Positions 1 through 5,247 of a DNA stretch of 5,247 bases are shown one piece after another. Numbering within the stretch: the first letter of the stretch is position 1; each line of letters starts with the position of its first letter. The DNA comes from Capsulimonas sp. Lineage in GTDB: Bacteria; Armatimonadota; Armatimonadia; Armatimonadales; Capsulimonadaceae. The position numbers and the translations under genes were made by a program. The stretch covers positions 1-5,247 of the forward strand of contig JAOQAA010000692.1 in NCBI GenBank assembly GCA_025963815.1. Reading direction: 5' to 3'. The notes below the pieces were generated by a model, which made no database searches, was not told the origin of the DNA, and worked only from the letters and a program-made list of their open reading frames with translations.

Positions 1-779
1 TCCGCCAACAGGCCGACGATGCGCCGGTCGTTCGCATTCTTGCAGACGACGCTGAAGACCACCATGTGGAAGTAGCCTTCCGGCGCCATCGCGCGGTACA
101 GGTAGTCGGCGCCCCACAGGGCCTCCGCCTGCATCTCCTCCTTGACGCCTTCCGCGGTCAGCAGCGCCGGGATGCGCTCGAAGGAGTCCGCCAGCTCCCA
201 CGCGACCATGGGCGATTGCTGCGGCGAGAGAAAATTCGCGTAGGCCAGGTGGGAGAAGTACTTGCTGATATCGCCGGAGGCGTCAGTCCACCCGCCGCGC
301 ATGTTCACCGTCTTTGATCCATCGTTGACCTGCACCGCCGAGTCGGCGGCCCACTCTTCGGCGGACGTGGCCCGCTGCCGGAAGTAGTAGTGTACGATGG
401 AAGGAATCGTGGCTCTGGCCAGGGCGTTCTCGCCCACCGTGAAGGCGTCCGAGGTGACCTGGGTGCCGCCGATGGTGGCGCGAACCCGGTAGGTGCCCGC
501 CTTCTGCAGGGCGGAGAAGTCGGCCTTGTAGTAGAACTTCCCCGGCGTCCAATCGTCGACCGTTCCCGCGTCGGTCAGCGTCATCGTCATCTGCACGACG
601 GACGTGGCATCGTCGATCACGGTTGCGGTAGCCCTACCCGACAAAGCGGCATCCACCTGGATCAACGCCACCTTGGGTCCGCGCAGATCATAAGCGACCT
701 GGTTGACGAAGATGGCCGGGGCCGCGGACATGGCGGCGATGGCCACGCCGAAGGCGACGAAGTGGAGGGAGACGTTCAC
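1..779 (-). CDS. Glycoside hydrolase family 9 (cellulase-like), exported; N-terminal part only
   Basis: Partial gene: it starts with GTG at 779-777 and runs off the left edge after about 259 codons. My translation opens with a hydrophobic stretch (residues about 4-20) that fits a signal peptide, though without the usual positive N-terminus. Next comes IFVNQVAYD (23-31), the hallmark opening of the Ig-like domain found N-terminal to GH9 cellulases, with this domain reaching about residue 116. The GH9 catalytic domain then begins: RATIPSIVHYYFRQR (122-136) and GGWTDASGDISKYFSHL (162-178). This last segment corresponds to the family motif DAGD, which supplies the nucleophilic-water and base aspartates; here D166 and D170 are separated by one extra residue (DASGD). 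The general-acid glutamate lies near the C-terminus, off the window. The expected role is hydrolysis of a beta-1,4-glucan or related oligosaccharide in the periplasm or outside the cell. I see no Shine-Dalgarno, and the GTG overlaps the stop codon of the ThuA gene, so initiation is probably by translational coupling. Family assignment is firm; substrate is unknown. Confidence 0.85.
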   Translation of the reverse strand, partial: MNVSLHFVAFGVAIAAMSAAPAIFVNQVAYDLRGPKVALIQVDAALSGRATATVIDDATSVVQMTMTLTDAGTVDDWTPGKFYYKADFSALQKAGTYRVRATIGGTQVTSDAFTVGENALARATIPSIVHYYFRQRATSAEEWAADSAVQVNDGSKTVNMRGGWTDASGDISKYFSHLAYANFLSPQQSPMVAWELADSFERIPALLTAEGVKEEMQAEALWGADYLYRAMAPEGYFHMVVFSVVCKNANDRRIVGLLA

Positions 780-1636
780 GGGCGCGTTGTCGCGGGCATG
801 TTCGCAAGCCACATGATGGAGTTCGTCAGCAAGGTCGTGTACGCGGCGTTGGCGAACAGATTGGGATGATGGCCCATGAAGATGTAGAGGTTTCTGGCTT
901 TGAGTTTGTCGTTCGTCCAGATGACGGGGTGGTCGCCCATCCTGATCCCGCTTTGAGACGCATCGACGAACTCGTAGGTGCTTTCGTCGACGCTCGCCAG
1001 CACGTGCACGCGCGCGCGGGGGCTTCTGTCCCAGATGTACCACTCCTCGGTGGAGATGGGGAAGCTCGCCGGAACATCCTTGAACACCGGATGCGCGGCA
1101 TCCTCCACGCGGACGGTTCCGGACGCGAACCTGGACACGTAATTCTTGTAGTTGATCCCGCCGAGCAGATTGTCGAAGAACCAGGGCCACGTCTGGTCGG
1201 TGACCGCCGAACCGTACAGGCCCGCGTGGTGGCCGCCCAGCCAGCCGCCCTTGCCGCCGTCCAGGTATTTCTCCAGCGCCGCCTTGGCGGTGGCGTTCCA
1301 GCGGAACGGGGTGTAGTTCATCTGCCAGATCACGTCCACCTTGGCTAGCATGGAGTCCGTGATGGTGTTGGGCGACTCCAGATAGGACACGGTGAAATTG
1401 CTGTCCGCGGCAAGTTTGGCGAGCCAGCGTTCGGCTGCTTCGACATAGGGCCGGTGGATCTCATTCCTGTCGGCATTATGGGGATCCAAGCGCTCGGCGA
1501 TCACCAGGACCTTGAACCGCGGCGCTGGCGCCTGCGCTCGGGCGATGGACGCCGTCGCGGCGACGGTGGCCGTCATGGTAGCCGTCATGGAGGCGAAGAC
1601 CGTGGCGGCGACGAAGATCGAGGCGGGAAAGGACAT
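776..1636 (-). CDS. Exported ThuA-domain protein (trehalose-utilization-like)
   Basis: This gene encodes 286 residues from the ATG at 1636-1634. I prefer that start over an in-frame ATG at 1726 because AAAGGA sits 8 nt upstream and the protein then opens directly with a signal peptide: hydrophobic residues about 5-32 and a likely cleavage after ARA (32-34). The mature part matches the ThuA-like fold, a class-I glutamine-amidotransferase-like Rossmann domain. Visible landmarks are RFKVLVIAE (40-48, first strand), the GGWLGGHHAGLYG turn (130-142, equivalent to the family's G-x-H-H segment), HPVF followed by EEWYIW in the middle, and a C-terminal segment LYIFMGHHPNLF. ThuA proteins are linked to trehalose and other disaccharide use, and exported versions are common beside glycoside hydrolases; the reaction is not established. 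The stop TGA (778-776) overlaps the GTG start of the GH9 gene by 2 nt, which indicates one operon for sugar-polymer breakdown. The signal peptide is unusually rich in Met, Thr and Ala (MTATMTATVAATAS). Confidence 0.88.
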   Translation of the reverse strand: MSFPASIFVAATVFASMTATMTATVAATASIARAQAPAPRFKVLVIAERLDPHNADRNEIHRPYVEAAERWLAKLAADSNFTVSYLESPNTITDSMLAKVDVIWQMNYTPFRWNATAKAALEKYLDGGKGGWLGGHHAGLYGSAVTDQTWPWFFDNLLGGINYKNYVSRFASGTVRVEDAAHPVFKDVPASFPISTEEWYIWDRSPRARVHVLASVDESTYEFVDASQSGIRMGDHPVIWTNDKLKARNLYIFMGHHPNLFANAAYTTLLTNSIMWLANMPATTRP

Positions 1637-1644
1637 CGGGAAGA

Positions 1645-1650
1645 TCCTTT
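1645..1650 (-). promoter_or_regulatory. Ribosome binding site of the ThuA gene
   Basis: The minus strand reads AAAGGA here, 8 nt before the ATG at 1636. It is a good Shine-Dalgarno match and decides the start in favour of the shorter, signal-peptide-initial protein. Confidence 0.6.
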
Positions 1651-1727
1651 TGGTAAGCAGGGAGACGCTCTCCGAAGATACGACGCAGGATCCCGGTTGC
1701 GGCGACTTCGCGGTCGATTCGCTCACA

Positions 1728-1742
1728 CGTCTGATTCAGACG
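1728..1742. promoter_or_regulatory. 15-bp perfect palindrome, possible operator
   Basis: CGTCTGATTCAGACG is a 7-bp inverted repeat around one central T. It lies about 90 bp upstream of the chosen ThuA start. The size and symmetry suit a dimeric regulator site; the regulator is not known. As RNA it could also form a 5-bp stem with a 5-nt loop. Confidence 0.35.
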
Positions 1743-1860
1743 GCGATTGGGAGAGCGGTGCGTCGGCCCGCGGACGTCGTGGCCGAGTGTCGGCGCGTGC
1801 TCTTCGACCAAGATCCGGTGGTTCGGTCCGGCGACGTCGGCAGACGCGATGCTAGCCAAT

Positions 1861-1890
1861 TGCTTTCCATTGGCTTCCAGTGGCTTCCTG
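1861..1890. repeat. Three tandem 10-bp direct repeats
   Basis: The plus strand reads TGCTTTCCAT, TGGCTTCCAG, TGGCTTCCTG back to back. Copies two and three match at 9 of 10 positions, and copy one matches copy two at 7 of 10. The 10-bp period puts the copies on one face of the helix, as in direct-repeat sites of response regulators. They lie about 225 bp upstream of the ThuA start. Confidence 0.45.
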
Positions 1891-1959
1891 CACGCGAGAA
1901 GCCCCTTGCTTCACGGCGAGGGCCTTCCTTAGTAAGTGTTAGACTTTGATCTCAGCTGA

Positions 1960-2002
1960 TCGGGACGGCGGGATTTGAACCCGCGACCCCCAGAACCCCA
2001 TT
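1960..2002 (-). tRNA. tRNA-Pro(GGG) 3' fragment, probable attachment-site scar
   Basis: The minus strand carries the 3' half of a proline tRNA. It has U33 at 2000, anticodon GGG at 1999-1997, G37, the 3' anticodon strand TCTGG (1994-1990), variable loop GGGTC (1989-1985), a perfect T arm GCGGG / TTCAAAT / CCCGC (1984-1968), the 3' acceptor strand CGTCCCG (1967-1961) and discriminator A73 (1960). G72 with A73 is the bacterial tRNA-Pro signature, and CCA is not encoded. The 5' partner of the anticodon stem should read CCAGA. The sequence has AGCCA (2006-2002), which pairs only at the innermost position, and no D arm or 5' acceptor strand follows. The gene is therefore a 43-nt remnant, not functional. 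Loss of the 5' part with exact retention of the 3' part is what tyrosine recombinases leave at the tRNA-distal end of an integrated element. The break faces right, so the element lies to the right. Confidence 0.85.
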
Positions 2003-2050
2003 GGCTGATCAGGGGGTCTCAATCACGGCAACTTGACGGCTTTGCATAGG

Positions 2051-2075
2051 GAAACCGAGCATCGGCGCCGGTTTC
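2051..2075. repeat. 7-bp inverted repeat (hairpin) in the junction region
   Basis: GAAACCG (2051-2057) and CGGTTTC (2069-2075) are perfectly complementary around an 11-nt loop. There is no following T-run, so it is not a standard intrinsic terminator. It lies between the tRNA scar and the AAACGGGT repeats and may be part of the recombination region or chance. Confidence 0.3.
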
Positions 2076-2097
2076 GGAAAGGCAGAATATCGAAGAA

Positions 2098-2126
2098 AAA
2101 CGGGTCAAACGGGTAATCAAACGGGT
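2098..2126. repeat. Three AAACGGGT direct repeats, candidate integrase arm sites
   Basis: Exact 8-bp copies start at 2098, 2107 and 2119, 9 and 12 bp apart. They begin about 95 bp inside the putative element from the end of the tRNA homology. Tyrosine integrases bind short direct repeats (arm-type sites) at this kind of distance from the crossover core. The repeat is seen directly; the role is inferred from position. Confidence 0.5.
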
Positions 2127-2696
2127 AAAGCAGGTTTGTGATGGCGTGCTATGCGACGAAAGGCGCATGGACGTGGAAGTCACAGCTCGAAGTAGAGTCG
2201 TCGCAACCGCCTCGTAGACCAGTTCCACGAGTTCCGGAATACGCGCGAGACCCCGTGAGCCACTGAAACATCACGGAGCCAATATTCACGCCTTGTGAAC
2301 TGGCACTCTGGGTTGTCTCTCCTAAAGTCGCACCCGGACCCTGCTGCCCCAAGGCTTTCACCTGGGCTCTGAGGGCGATCTCACCTTACAATGTTCATAG
2401 GGGAAGCCCAGCGAACGCGTCCAGATCTCAGATGAGATGGCGACAGGGGTGCGACGGCAGGAATACTATCACAAGCCGCCAACGCTTCTCAGTATTTTAC
2501 TTCCCCTTCCTGGACGCATTTGACGTAGCTACGCACCGGTCACGCCCTCCCAGAGCTGCGCTAGTCACCGCGCCTTCCCCGGACATAGCAGTTTCGCTAA
2601 CCTATGAGCTCTGATCCGGCTCTATCCGCGTCCTTTCCCAGTGTTCGGGAGCAACAATTACCCTGCAGCCTACTCCAGTTGACGTGAAGGAGATGT

Positions 2697-2795
2697 ATGA
2701 AACCCCGCCGTCGATCTCGAACGGTGAGCTTTCACTCCGTCAAGGAGCGCGACGAGGGTCTTCGGAGACCATTCGAAGTCAATCGACGGCTCTGA
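2697..2795 (+). CDS. Possible 32-residue basic peptide, upstream ORF
   Basis: A short frame starts at the ATG at 2697 behind AAGGAG (2687-2692), 4 nt upstream, which is strong but rather close. The predicted peptide is very basic (starts MKPRRRSRTV, ends FEVNRRL) and matches no family I know. It ends 24 nt before the start of the XRE gene. It could be a leader peptide or a chance frame under a purine-rich run. It overlaps the inverted-repeat structure at 2707-2790, so an RNA role for the same stretch is equally possible. Confidence 0.2.
   Translation: MKPRRRSRTVSFHSVKERDEGLRRPFEVNRRL
2707..2790 (+). promoter_or_regulatory. Potential structured leader or operator of the XRE gene
   Basis: GCCGTCGAT (2707-2715) and ATCGACGGC (2782-2790) form a perfect 9-bp inverted repeat. 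Between them are two smaller hairpins: ACGG-TGA / TCA-(CT)-CCGT at 2721-2740, and GGTCT / AGACC with a TCGG loop at 2757-2770. Folded as RNA this would be a multi-branched element ending 29 nt before the XRE start. The structure is inferred by eye, and one such repeat in 800 bp could arise by chance. Confidence 0.3.
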
Positions 2796-2819
2796 CATCT
2801 GTGGTAACCGTGGAGCGTG

Positions 2820-3284
2820 ATGGCGAAGACAGACACGAAGCAGGCGACGATCGCCCAACCTATCAGCATCGCGCCGACCGTCGGAAATGTGTTGGCGGTT
2901 CTAGAGCTCCCGGATGCTGCGTGTCAGTTAGCGAGAGCAGAATTGGCGCGCCTGATTCGCAAGATCGTCGCTGAAAAGCGCTGGACCCAGCGGTACACGG
3001 CCGAGGTGCTCGGCATCGCTCCGCCTGACGTTTCGGACTTAATGCGCGGCAAGCTCGCCCGATTTAGTCGGGAACGGCTCGAGCGTTTTCTGAACGCTCT
3101 GGACATGGATGTTCGAATCCAAGTCGGGCCGAGAGGCGAAGGGAAGGAGCGTGCGAGCGTGACAGTTGAGTTCGTCGCGGCTTTCACGGCGAGTGATCGC
3201 CTCGCGCCAGATCAAGCAAACCCGCCGGTATCTGTGACTGCAGGTGCAGCGCTGAGGAATCTTTGCCGCAAGGATGCGCAATGA
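2820..3284 (+). CDS. XRE-family regulator, HigA/COG5606-like helix-turn-helix protein
   Basis: This gene encodes 154 residues from the ATG at 2820. A GTG directly before it at 2817 is in frame, but the GGAG at 2812-2815 is better spaced for the ATG. Residues about 23-102 match the small XRE proteins known mainly as antitoxins of RelE/HigB-type toxins: NVLAVLELPD (23-32), AELARLIRKIVAEKRWTQ (40-57) leading into the helix-turn-helix, AEVLGIAPPDVSDLMRGKL (61-79) with the recognition helix, then FSRERLERFLNALDMDVRIQV (82-102). It should bind DNA as a dimer in the cytoplasm. No toxin gene is adjacent: the upstream 120 bp has none, and the next gene is a DNA methyltransferase whose start overlaps this stop in ATGA. 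The likely job here is transcriptional control of the modification operon, including itself, as control proteins do in restriction-modification systems. Residues about 103-154 form a tail with no recognisable domain, longer than usual for this group. Confidence 0.85.
   Translation: MAKTDTKQATIAQPISIAPTVGNVLAVLELPDAACQLARAELARLIRKIVAEKRWTQRYTAEVLGIAPPDVSDLMRGKLARFSRERLERFLNALDMDVRIQVGPRGEGKERASVTVEFVAAFTASDRLAPDQANPPVSVTAGAALRNLCRKDAQ
3271..3284 (+). promoter_or_regulatory. ATGA overlap and RBS coupling regulator to methyltransferase
   Basis: AGGA at 3271-3274 lies 6 nt before the ATG at 3281, whose last two bases start the TGA stop (3282-3284) of the XRE gene. The arrangement supports coupled translation and fixes the methyltransferase start at 3281 rather than the out-of-frame ATG at 3285. 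Confidence 0.65.
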
Positions 3285-5247
3285 ATGCAGTTGAGATCGA
3301 AGTCGCTGTATCGGACCTAGCGGCCGAACCCTTTCAGCCAGAAGACTTTCCGTTCGCCTTCTTGCAAGCGTTCGGGAACAAGGAAACGACGATCAAACGC
3401 CTGCGGTCGGGTACATCGAACAAATCCGATCTCGGCGGCGTCCTACAGACGAACAATATCCACATCGCGACTGCGCGGTCAGGGGACATAGCGGCGACCC
3501 TCACCGCATTGAAGGCGAGTCCCGCGACAGCCAAGGCGAAAGCGAGATTCATTCTCGCGACGGACGGTGAGGCCTTTGAAGCCGAAGATCTAGCATCAGG
3601 CGAGACTGTTGCGTGCGCGTACCGCGACTTCCCTGACCACTTCGGCCTTTTCCTTCCACTGGCCGGCATTACAACAGTCAAGCAGATCCGCGAAAGCTCG
3701 TTTGACATCCGGGCGACCAGTCGTCTGAACAGGCTCTACGTCGAGTTGCTGAAGGACAATCCGGAATGGGGAACGCCGGAGCGACGCCACGATATGAACC
3801 ATTTCTTGGCGCGGCTGATCTTCTGCTTTTTCGCCGAGGACACTGACATCTTCGCAGGCGCAGGACTCTTCACCGATACCATCTCGAAGATGAGTGCGCG
3901 TGATTCCTCAAATACCCACGAAGTAATGGGTGAGGTCTTCCGCGCGATGAACACCAGGGTGCAGGATCGCGAGCGCGCCCGCATCCCGCGTTGGACCGAG
4001 GCATTTCCTTATGTGAATGGAGGACTGTTTTCAGGAAACGTGGAGGTACCTCGCTTCAGCAGAATCGCACGTTCTTATCTCCTGCATATCGGCGGACTTG
4101 AGTGGACCCGAATCAATCCGGACATCTTTGGCTCGATGATCCAAGCAGTCGCCGACGACGAAGAGCGAGGAGCTCTCGGCATGCACTATACGAGCGTTCC
4201 CAACATTCTGAAGGTGCTGAATCCGCTGTTCCTTGACGATCTGCGCGCGCGGGCGGAAGAAGCGAGGGACAACGCACGCGCGCTGCTCAATCTGCGCAAG
4301 CGTATCTCGAGGATTCGAGTTTTCGATCCGGCTTGCGGCTCCGGCAACTTTCTCGTTATCGCGTACAAGCAATTGCGAGAACTCGAGAACATCATCAACG
4401 AACGACGCGGGGAGCACGGGCGTCAAAGTGATATTCCGCTGACAAACTTCCGCGGGATCGAATTGCGTGACTTTGCCGCTGAGATCGCTCGGCTTGCCCT
4501 CATTATCGCCGAGTTCCAGTGCGATGTGCTTTATCGCGGACAGAAGGAGGCATTGGCGGGGTTTTTACCACTGGACTCCCAGAATTGGATCACGTGTGGC
4601 AACGCACTTCGACTGGACTGGCTGAGTATCTGCCCCCCGACCGGCACCGGAGTGAAACTGCAGGGCGACGATTTGTTCAGCACTCCGCTCGATCAGGCAG
4701 AGATCGATTTCGTCAATGAAGGAGGAGAGACCTACATCTGCGGGAACCCGCCGTATCTCGGCAGCAAATGGCAGTCAGTCGATCATAAGGCGGATCTCAA
4801 AGCTGTTCTGGGAGAACGAACCAGCAGCTGGAAATCGCTCGACTATGTAACTGGGTGGTTCGCGAAGGCGGCCGACTACGGTTCACAAACCGACGCGACG
4901 ACGGCGTTCGTGGCCACCAACTCCGTCTGCCAAGGAGTTCAAGTACCGATTCTATGGCCTCTCATTTTCGAAACCGGGCACCGCATCCATTTCGCCCATA
5001 CGTCGTTTAAATGGTCCAATTTGGCGAGCGGTAACGCCGGAGTGGTCGTCGTTATCGTGGGTATCTCCAATCGCCACCAAGGACCGAGGCGCCTGTTCTC
5101 AATTGATGGAGACGGAACAGCCGTGGTCCGCGAAGTGGACAACATAAACGCCTACCTTGTTCCTGGCCGCGACATCGCTATTCAACCGCTGAGAAGGTCG
5201 CTCTCAGGAACGGCGTATATGGATTTGGGCAACATGCCCAAAGATGG
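3281..5247 (+). CDS. MmeI-family class I DNA (adenine-N6) methyltransferase, nuclease motif degenerate; C-terminus off window
   Basis: About 655 codons are visible and the frame is open to the right edge; MmeI itself is about 920 residues, so the end of the target-recognition domain and the C-terminus are missing. Domains in order: an N-terminal region (1 to about 155) at the place of the MmeI nuclease domain; the helical spacer with ARLIFCFFAEDTDIF (177-191) and FPYVNGGLF; LGMHYTS (H302); SAM-binding motif I DPACGSGNF (349-357); the acidic motif RGIEL (E394); and catalytic motif IV NPPY (489-492), typical of adenine-N6 methyltransferases. The family segments after it, ATNSVCQGVQV and FAHTSFKWSNLASGNAG, are also present. 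The protein should methylate adenine on DNA using SAM. MmeI has D-X9-E-X-K for cleavage; here D50 is followed by VLQTNNIHIAT, with no E-X-K, so nuclease activity is probably lost. It is coupled to the XRE gene. The partner genes expected for restriction would lie downstream, off the window. A DISARM-type methyltransferase or an uncharacterised system are both possible. Confidence 0.9.
   Translation, partial: MNAVEIEVAVSDLAAEPFQPEDFPFAFLQAFGNKETTIKRLRSGTSNKSDLGGVLQTNNIHIATARSGDIAATLTALKASPATAKAKARFILATDGEAFEAEDLASGETVACAYRDFPDHFGLFLPLAGITTVKQIRESSFDIRATSRLNRLYVELLKDNPEWGTPERRHDMNHFLARLIFCFFAEDTDIFAGAGLFTDTISKMSARDSSNTHEVMGEVFRAMNTRVQDRERARIPRWTEAFPYVNGGLFSGNVEVPRFSRIARSYLLHIGGLEWTRINPDIFGSMIQAVADDEERGALGMHYTSVPNILKVLNPLFLDDLRARAEEARDNARALLNLRKRISRIRVFDPACGSGNFLVIAYKQLRELENIINERRGEHGRQSDIPLTNFRGIELRDFAAEIARLALIIAEFQCDVLYRGQKEALAGFLPLDSQNWITCGNALRLDWLSICPPTGTGVKLQGDDLFSTPLDQAEIDFVNEGGETYICGNPPYLGSKWQSVDHKADLKAVLGERTSSWKSLDYVTGWFAKAADYGSQTDATTAFVATNSVCQGVQVPILWPLIFETGHRIHFAHTSFKWSNLASGNAGVVVVIVGISNRHQGPRRLFSIDGDGTAVVREVDNINAYLVPGRDIAIQPLRRSLSGTAYMDLGNMPKD

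Larger units (their letters stand above)
1637..1959. other. Leader/intergenic region between the ThuA gene and the tRNA scar
   Basis: No convincing gene. Open frames cross this stretch, but they give arginine-rich translations without a recognisable domain and run into the ThuA gene in another frame. It should contain the promoter of the ThuA-GH9 operon (minus strand), but no clear -35/-10 pair can be named. It holds a 15-bp palindrome at 1728-1742, three tandem decamers at 1861-1890, and a small hairpin (GAAGC, 5-nt loop, GCTTC) at 1898-1912. Confidence 0.5.
2003..2819. other. Gene-poor left end of the putative island
   Basis: About 800 bp with no frame that I can defend as a conserved protein; the open frames are 60-100 codons and overlap one another on both strands. 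Besides the repeats annotated separately, it has a 7-bp inverted repeat at 2362-2368 / 2405-2411 (CTGGGCT / AGCCCAG), a 14-bp palindrome at 2425-2438 (ATCTCA-GA-TGAGAT), a 10-bp palindrome at 2524-2533 (CGTAGCTACG), and a structured stretch at 2707-2790. The promoter of the XRE-methyltransferase operon should be in its right part, but no convincing -35/-10 pair was found. Confidence 0.45.

Noticed and set aside
1637..1726. Longer ThuA protein starting at the ATG at 1726
   Set aside because: It would place 30 polar residues before a clear signal peptide, and the Shine-Dalgarno fits the ATG at 1636 instead.
1476..1859. Minus-strand frame of 127 codons overlapping the ThuA gene start
   Set aside because: Its translation is Arg- and His-rich without any domain and over half of it lies in another frame of the well-supported ThuA gene or its leader.
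1960..2040. Complete tRNA gene on the minus strand
   Set aside because: The 3' half is perfect, but no D arm, no 5' anticodon strand and no 5' acceptor strand complementary to CGTCCCG exist upstream.
2051..2075. Intrinsic terminator
   Set aside because: The 7-bp stem is not followed by a T-run on either strand.
2670..2858. Toxin gene (RelE/HigB type) next to the XRE protein
   Set aside because: No frame on either strand shows the expected toxin features, and the frames present are 60 codons or fewer and overlap the XRE gene or its leader.
2684..2974. Plus-strand frame of 96 codons from a GTG before the XRE gene
   Set aside because: It overlaps the XRE coding sequence in a different frame, its product resembles no family, and the XRE frame is clearly the real one.
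3334..4426. Several minus-strand frames of 70-130 codons
   Set aside because: They are antisense to the methyltransferase, whose own frame has uninterrupted family motifs.
1..5247. CRISPR array or insertion sequence
   Set aside because: No regularly spaced repeats of 25-40 bp, and no transposase or terminal inverted repeats were seen.

Overview
The window is GC-rich bacterial DNA and splits into two blocks of different character, joined at a tRNA scar near 1960-2002. The left block looks like resident chromosome of a Gram-negative, polysaccharide-degrading bacterium. Both of its genes encode exported proteins, and the tRNA remnant carries no encoded CCA. Phylum cannot be fixed from this sequence; Proteobacteria and Acidobacteriota are both plausible.

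Left block (1-1959, minus strand). A gene for an exported ThuA-domain protein (776-1636) is followed by a family-9 glycoside hydrolase (cellulase-type Ig-like domain plus the start of a GH9 catalytic domain) that runs off the left edge. The stop codon of the first and the GTG start of the second overlap in GTGA, so the two are almost certainly co-transcribed and translationally coupled in a carbohydrate-use operon. The leader of about 320 bp holds a 15-bp palindrome and three tandem 10-bp repeats that may be regulator sites.

Junction (1960-2126). The last 43 nt of a tRNA-Pro(GGG), from the anticodon loop to the discriminator base, lie on the minus strand. The 5' side of the anticodon stem, the D arm and the 5' acceptor strand are missing. 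This is the pattern left by a tyrosine-recombinase element that integrated into a tRNA 3' half. Three AAACGGGT repeats about 95-165 bp further in are candidate integrase arm sites. By this reading everything to the right is an integrated island, and the reconstituted tRNA and integrase should lie at its far end, beyond the window.

Island start (2003-5247, plus strand). About 800 bp without a convincing gene is followed by a two-gene operon: a HigA/COG5606-like XRE regulator (2820-3284) and, coupled through an ATGA overlap, a large MmeI-family adenine-specific DNA methyltransferase (3281 to the right edge). The methyltransferase keeps its catalytic motifs (DPACGSGNF, NPPY), but the N-terminal position where MmeI carries its D-X9-E-X-K nuclease site has no E-X-K. 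It therefore looks like the modification half of a system whose restriction or effector genes lie outside the window. The most interesting hypothesis is the leading edge of a tRNA-borne, multi-gene anti-phage system with its own XRE regulator.
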